Source of the DNA: Byssothecium circinans
Lineage: Eukaryota; Ascomycota; Dothideomycetes; Pleosporales; Massarinaceae
Assembly: GCA_010015675.1 (NCBI GenBank)
Contig: ML976996.1
Span: 618,282-682,281, forward strand
DNA: 64,000 bases
Reading direction: 5' to 3'
Part shown: positions 58,616-64,000 of the stretch, in pieces
Layout of the letters: each line of letters begins with the position of its first letter
Position numbering within the stretch: the first letter of the stretch is position 1
Notes under the pieces: generated by a model
Seen by the model: the letters and a program-made list of their open reading frames with translations, nothing else
The model's database searches: none
What the model was told of the DNA's origin: nothing
Made by a program: the position numbers and the translations under genes

Positions 58616-59695
58616 ATGTCTTTGTCGAAAACCAAGCCATTCTACATAGGAGTAGTGCTTCATGGCCGCTCAGGTCGGAGATATAGCATCCAGGAGATTC
58701 TTTCTGAGCAACGAGACCCATTACTGTGTGTTTATCGGGCAAGGTGCGTGCATTTGACTTGAACGTTTGACTTAGACAGGCAGCTGACCTATCCATAACT
58801 GCTGGCGCGGAAAACGTCATCATCAAAGACATGATAGAGGGCGAATTCGAGTACCAACAAGATTTGCAAAGCTCTTTAGCTTTGTGCCCCAACCTGCGGA
58901 CAGCGATCGACACTATTCCCGACTTCGAGCTCCTCGTCTACCGTTTTCTCGCCGGCAACCTCCTACAGATCAGCCAGAAGCCTCTTGCGGAAGCGACGAG
59001 AAAGTCTATCCTTAAAAGTGCTCTTATTGGACTGGCTGGGCTTCATGACAAAGGCATCATTCATACTGGTACGGTTGTCTGAGGTGACTGGCGCGAAAGT
59101 TGCTGGACCTAATCATCTCACAGATATTAAACCCAACAACATCCTTCTCGACTATGAAGACGCTGCAGGGGGCGACATTGCGGTCCGCTGTGTTCAGATA
59201 TCTGATCTGGAGGATGCCGTAATCCTTCCACCCGGCGATAATATAGGGGGCTGTCTTTGTGGGAACCAGCTATGGCGAAGCCCAGAGTCTTGGGCCCGAG
59301 CCGGACAGAACACACCATCTGACATCTTCTCCTTTGGAGTAGTCATCATTTATGTGATGCTCAATGACATGGTCTTTCGCGTAAGCGATGAGGAGCTAGG
59401 CAGCGAGGACGTCTGGCGGCACATACTTTGGAGGCATATCTCCTATTTCGCAGACGAGGATGGCTTCAAGGGTCTCCTTCAGCATATTGGTAACGACAAT
59501 CCATTTTACCAGCGTCTTATCGACCTCGCAACCAATTTGAAAGTCAGGCCGAGGAAACCTTTTACGAAGTGGCATTATGTAAATGTGGAGCTCGGGGATT
59601 TGATTACCAAGATGACGAACTTGGATCCGGCAAAAAGGATTACTGCGCGTGAGGCACTGGGGCATCCTTGGTTCGCACAAGTAGACTCACAGTAG
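58616..59695 (+). CDS. Protein-kinase-like protein, paralogue of 15852-16990; N-terminal junction abnormal
   Basis: The main parts are 58616-58743, 58776-59068 and 59124-59695. The second gap is a normal 55-nt intron (CTAAT branch, CACAG acceptor). The first gap, needed to join VYRAR to the frame holding ENVIIKDM, is only 32 nt (GTGCGT...TTAG), too short for a normal intron. With it removed the protein is 330 aa, close to its 328-aa paralogue. Motifs: ATP lysine in VIIKDM, catalytic HTDIKPNN, SDLEDA at the DFG site, RSPES, SDIFSFGVV, and TAREALGHPWF. It lacks the third intron of the paralogue. Either a frameshift has damaged the N-lobe or the splice model is incomplete. Substrate unknown. Confidence 0.72.
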
Positions 59696-62250
59696 AAGAG
59701 GTGGAGATTTGTGAGAATTCGGATTTTTTGATATTTGCTGTTGTCGCTCCAGAACGATATGTCTAGATGATTGCTTCTTCTGTTCTGCTACGTGATAGAT
59801 GCGCCTTGTATCGTTCATCTAGACTAGTTGATCAACATGGATCCACGACGCTCCAACTATGAACTGCGCACGACCACAACACGCAGCTCCATGAAGTATA
59901 ATTGCCTGGTTTTATTGTGCCGGGCAGATACAAGAGCTAGTGTGAGTGGAAGGAAGAGGATCAAGCTGAACATCCCGCAGGTTTTTGAATCCGATGGCCC
60001 GTTTCCACCTATAACTTGTGGGTAGGACGAATGAATGATCAAAATCGTCAATATAACAGAAGGCTACACGTCGTTGTACGCGCCCTCCTAAACAATAGAC
60101 CAGCAGTCAAAGGTGAAAACAAAATAAATAAATAAATAGGTACGTGGGCCTCGTAAACTGAAAGAACTTTTTCCAAGCCCCAGAATCACAGTTGCTGCCA
60201 GTGGCAAACCAGTCCCCGAATCACATACCTTGTTTCCATTTCATATTCTAGTAAGAAGCAGTAAATATGTTGCCAGTGTAAGAAGCCAAAGTAGGCACAT
60301 CTCTGGACATATTTATATGCCATCCTCAATCTCCCGTTCACAGCTAAAAAGCACTCGATAGAATAAAAGATGATGATACACACCTCACCGCCAATACCTC
60401 GAATATTCCACCCAACCAAACCACTAGAATAATGTACGAATGTTAACCTCCTGCTAAGCTAACGGCTGTCATTAGCGAAGAGGTTAATGCCTTTTAGGCA
60501 CTGGACCACAACTAAACAGTCTCCATAATGTTGGTTGGGGGCGCCCATTAGAGAAGACCATGCAACGGAATACAGCAGTGTGAAGAAGAGGTACGGCTTG
60601 GAAGGTCGCTTTTGTATCTCTTTGCTCCATCATATTGCCATTCGCCATATGACTACTAATATTGCAAATCCGAAAACCTGCCCAAGTCAGCCAATCAATC
60701 TATAACAATACTCAGCACCGCCATCACCGAATCATCAACCCACACCTCAACCCTCATTGACCGACGAAATACCAAAGCACACGCCCGCTTTTCCCCCGTC
60801 CACCCAGTCCACACTCTCCTCCCCATGTGATAGCTCGTCTGCAGATTGTAGTCCCACAACAATCCCCCAACCTCCTTCCATATGTTGTAGATAGAACCGC
60901 CTTTTGCATAGAATTGTCGTCGGTTGCGACCTGTGTGCGGAATCAAAGCCCCACCGTTAAGAAGGAAGAATTTATACCCCCCATCACATCTGCGCCGACG
61001 CCGTCTATCCTGAGCGCCTTCGCCGCACTCACTCCATACTGCGTTGATAGTACTTGCCATCATCATCATCATCATCATCAAAGCCCTCAGCACCGATCCA
61101 AGAGACGGCAAGCCACTGTGCTGCGAGCACGTCTCAACCTTCAAAGTCCGTCCACAGAAACTTTCAACTTTCCCCCGTACATATGAAGCTCCAGGCGCGT
61201 TGTTCTAGTGCACGACCGAATCGCCAAATCCTCCATGCTTGGCTTCTGTATGATTTTTAGTCGCACGACCGCGACAACAGCCCCCCCTCCATGGTGACAG
61301 GCTTCATGGTTTGGTTGTTAAGCCACACAACCTCCCTCCCTCCTTCCTCCACTCCACATGTAAGCCGCCTCTCTGTCGTTTAGTAGACCGGACATGCCGC
61401 CGTGCGTGTGTGTGACGATCAAGGAAGAAGGGGGGTGAACGGAGCGGTTTTATATAGTTACACAGTAGACGTCGAAACTGCTATATAGAGCATAGTCAGG
61501 CAAAAACGAATAGCTTGAAGAAACATCAGTTAACATGTTTCGCTTTTATCAACTCTTGTCTTATGAGCGCGACTCTGATCATCATCATCATCACCGCCAC
61601 CGTCACCTGAATCACACATGCAAAACGTGGTGCGAGATTTAGAAGTCATCAAACTCGTAACATTTTTTCCCCATCTGCGGTGCGAAGATGAACCCTTCTC
61701 CCTCATTCATCCCGCAAGACCACTCCATCTTCTCTCCTTCCCATCGTCACCGCACTTCGCCCCACCCCCCTAGTCCTCGATCGCGACTAAATCGTAATAA
61801 TATACACGCCCAGAAGAATTACCCATCCACCAGACAACCAGTCCGCACAAAACCAATGGATGGGCAAGAACGCCATCATAAAAAGCCCGACTCCCTTCCC
61901 TCATCATCGTCAAAAAAAAGATCAAACTGGAAGTTATCAATGAAAACCAGGACCAGGAACCAGCCGTATATGTCGTAAAAGAGTAAAAGAAAAAGGAGCA
62001 TGATTCGTCGAGAACCCGCAAAGAAACGAAAAGGAAGAAGGAGAAGCAATCGTCATCTACCAGCAAGAACAAAGAAAGAAACGAAGAAATCCCGAGTAGA
62101 AGACGTCCTACATAACCCACACAAACATGCTAAACATACCCACTCCTCCAACTCACCCGCAGGGACCATAGAAGCAGAAAAGCCGGGGGGGGGGGGGGGG
62201 GGGGGGGGGGGGATCTGGCTAGCTTTCCCCATAGAAACATCGGGTAAGTT
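59696..62250. other. Intergenic, no supported gene; simple repeats
   Basis: 2.5 kb. It holds (AAAT)n at about 60122-60137, (ATC)n at about 61056-61080, a minus-strand TATATAAAA site near 61449-61457, and a poly-G run at 62185-62212. A 149-codon minus frame (60695-61144) has no domain features. Confidence 0.45.
62185..62212. repeat. Homopolymer of 28 G
   Basis: An uninterrupted run of 28 G, 38 bp past the stop codon of the minus-strand gene at 62251. In that gene's transcript it would be a C28 run in the 3' UTR. Confidence 0.9.
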
Positions 62251-63948
62251 TTAGACGACGTTCGACCCCGGCGGCTCCACATACCACCTCCCCCCAATAC
62301 TCCTCCTCAACTCGTCCCTCCTCTTCTCCGCCTTGCGTTCCCTGAACCTCTCCTTCACCCCGCTGAGCCCAATGTACTGGACCTGCACGCCCTTGAGCCC
62401 GGGGATCTTCTTGCCCTTGCGCCACGTATCGCGACGACTTGCTCGTTCAATTGAGCCCGATGAGCGCATACTACTGGGTGACCCTCTCTTGTCGATGCGC
62501 TGCGTATGTGGCCCGAGGGGTAGTGTCGGCGGCTGGAGGAGTATTTTTGGCGCGGACGGCTTGCGAGAAAGCCGGCGTAGGGGCCCCGTAGGGGTCAGAC
62601 GGCGAGAGGGGAGACTGATATGCGGGTGGCGTTTATTTGTTCCTGCCCTTTCAACACCCAGCGAGTTGCCGATGTGGAAGCTGCCTCCACCTCTACCGGA
62701 GTTCCTCCACCCATTTGTCAAGCGACGGCCTAGTTGACCCAATTTACGCGGCGATTCGGGTTCAGGCTCGTCGTCTTCGACGTCACTTGTGTCCCCACCG
62801 CGGGGTAGGAAGTCATCACTATCGGAATCAGTGTCGTCAAATCCATCCCAAAATCCACGAGGCCGCCAAAAGGGATGCAGAGCATTGTCGCTATCGTTCA
62901 CGGTGGGTACTTGTGGATGACCATGTCCGGCGTGCGACTCACTCATTCGACGACGGCGGACACTGGATGCTCGGGCAAGGATCGGTGATATGAGATTATC
63001 TGAGTACCGACGCGCACGTTGCTTCAGGGATAGACGGCGCTGTGGATGAGACTCTGAGTGCTTTGGTGGACCAGGTACGAGCTGGCGCTCCAGTTCTTCG
63101 GCAGGAGTGGGGGGTATGAATTTGATGACTGGCGGCTCTGGAGGTGGACGTGGATTCCTGAGAGGCGAATCCACGGCGCCTGGAGCTGGAAGCTGAATCT
63201 GCATCGGGGGTGTGGACGGTTCGAATGTCAGAGTTGGTTGAACAAGTTGACGCGGCGACTCGATGGCATCGACGAAAGGTGGCGTGGGGGGAGCTTCTTC
63301 TTGAGGGCTTGAGGAGGCGAATTGAGCTTCTCCTACGATTTGCGCCTGCGTGCTGGATCGGGAAAGCTGCTGGACAACGAGCAAGGAGTGATTGTTGTGG
63401 GGATAAATGCTTACTGCCGTTGCCTCACTGACCTCGATGGGGGTATCAGAGAATTGAGAGAATGGTGTCGTCTGTGCATACATGTGTCGGGCCATGGCAT
63501 GTTCTTCCGTTTTCGACGTCAATCTGTCAAAGCTGACACGACCGTGCCCATCGGTGTGGAAAGAGTGCCACTCATGGCTGGTACGAGGGATTTCTTCCGA
63601 TAACGTGCGGTCGAGACTCGGCCAGGGTTTGTCGCGTGATGTCGAACTCCCGTCTTGACTGTGTGAACTCCGCCTTCGCTCCTCTGACCGCCCGCGTATT
63701 GTTAATGAGCCCCGTCGGATTGTTGTTGCTGTGTCCGCCGACGAAGTTCGCTGCTTTGAGGAATCTGGGGATCGAGATGCTTCGGCGGCTTTTGGTGGGG
63801 ATGGGGAATTTTCCTGCTCTGAAAGTAAAATGCGCACTTGGTCATGGAGCGTGGACGAAGGCCGCTTCTCGTCCCCATCATCATTTTGCACAATATGGTC
63901 TTCGTTGGGTGAGGAATCTGCAGGTATCTCAGGTAGAGACTTGTTCAT
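62251..63948 (-). CDS. Long disordered fungal protein, function unknown
   Basis: One uninterrupted minus-strand frame, 565 codons from the ATG at 63948 (MNKSLPEIP). The frame stays open to the window edge (RAPRSPIN before the ATG), so an upstream exon is possible. The protein is mostly low-complexity: Ser/Arg/Pro-rich with RRGSLTIRGR, RRLSLKQRARR and RRLSRKPS, which look like basic-directed kinase sites. Acidic patches include DDTDSDSDDF and DVEDDEPEPE. The ordered part appears to be PFWRPRGFWDGF (middle) and the basic C-terminal block YIGLSGVKERFRERKAEKRR, then GGRWYVEPPG, probably the conserved core. There is no signal peptide or membrane helix. I do not recognise a named family. Confidence 0.75.
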   Translation of the reverse strand: MNKSLPEIPADSSPNEDHIVQNDDGDEKRPSSTLHDQVRILLSEQENSPSPPKAAEASRSPDSSKQRTSSADTATTIRRGSLTIRGRSEERRRSSHSQDGSSTSRDKPWPSLDRTLSEEIPRTSHEWHSFHTDGHGRVSFDRLTSKTEEHAMARHMYAQTTPFSQFSDTPIEVSEATAVSIYPHNNHSLLVVQQLSRSSTQAQIVGEAQFASSSPQEEAPPTPPFVDAIESPRQLVQPTLTFEPSTPPMQIQLPAPGAVDSPLRNPRPPPEPPVIKFIPPTPAEELERQLVPGPPKHSESHPQRRLSLKQRARRYSDNLISPILARASSVRRRRMSESHAGHGHPQVPTVNDSDNALHPFWRPRGFWDGFDDTDSDSDDFLPRGGDTSDVEDDEPEPESPRKLGQLGRRLTNGWRNSGRGGGSFHIGNSLGVERAGTNKRHPHISLPSRRLTPTGPLRRLSRKPSAPKILLQPPTLPLGPHTQRIDKRGSPSSMRSSGSIERASRRDTWRKGKKIPGLKGVQVQYIGLSGVKERFRERKAEKRRDELRRSIGGRWYVEPPGSNVV

Positions 63949-64000
63949 GTTGATCGGGCTCCTTGGTGCTCTCAACCTTTGTGCTGCTGGTGAGGTCTGC

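Noticed and set aside
1..64000. CRISPR array, rRNA genes, secondary-metabolite cluster
   Set aside because: No regular repeat-spacer pattern, no rRNA-like conserved blocks, and no PKS/NRPS/terpene core gene were seen.

Overview
The window looks like nuclear DNA of a filamentous ascomycete (Pezizomycotina, most likely a dothideomycete by overall flavour; this placement is inference). The basis is short GT-AG introns (mostly 43-80 nt) with CTAAC/CTGAC branch sites, a Zn(II)2Cys6 regulator, LicD, DUF3405 and S28 families, a pogo-type transposase, and an AT-rich patch with a RIP-like base pattern. Genes are monocistronic and lie on both strands. I see no operon, CRISPR array or secondary-metabolite cluster.

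Layout. 0-11 kb: 3' end of a pogo-like transposase (2-688), a secreted LicD-family protein (1984-3285), a Golgi-type DUF3405 protein (6234-8436), and cytosolic phenylalanyl-tRNA synthetase alpha (9273-11069). 11-18 kb: a gene desert with at least ten same-strand modules (TATA box, pyrimidine leader, A-rich box). It is interrupted by a kinase-like gene (15852-16990) that has DLE in place of DFG. 18-34 kb is the gene-dense housekeeping core: ADP-ribosylglycohydrolase with a one-base frameshift, an Osh/OSBP lipid-transfer protein, a decayed NCS1 permease, nicotinamidase, COX4, the KEOPS subunit Cgi121, a Zn2Cys6 regulator and an S28 serine peptidase. 34-41 kb: a desert with an AT-rich RIP-like segment next to a tRNA-like relic. 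41-50 kb: three SANT/Myb-type genes and no other recognisable gene. 50-58 kb: gene-poor, with one weak ORF and a hairpin that resembles transposon ends. 58.6-59.7 kb: a second kinase-like gene, paralogous to the first, with an abnormal N-terminal junction. 62.2-64 kb: a long disordered protein, with a run of 28 G just past its stop codon.

How the genes relate. The core genes serve general metabolism: translation (PheRS), tRNA modification (Cgi121 in KEOPS), respiration (COX4), NAD salvage (nicotinamidase), sterol/phospholipid transport (Osh), ADP-ribose removal, glycan decoration (LicD, DUF3405) and secreted proteolysis (S28). They form no single pathway. Nicotinamidase and COX4 share a 400-bp divergent promoter. 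The parts that are not routine are the two kinase-like paralogues in deserts, the module arrays beside the first of them, and the SANT cluster. All exon limits were read by eye from splice signals and frame.
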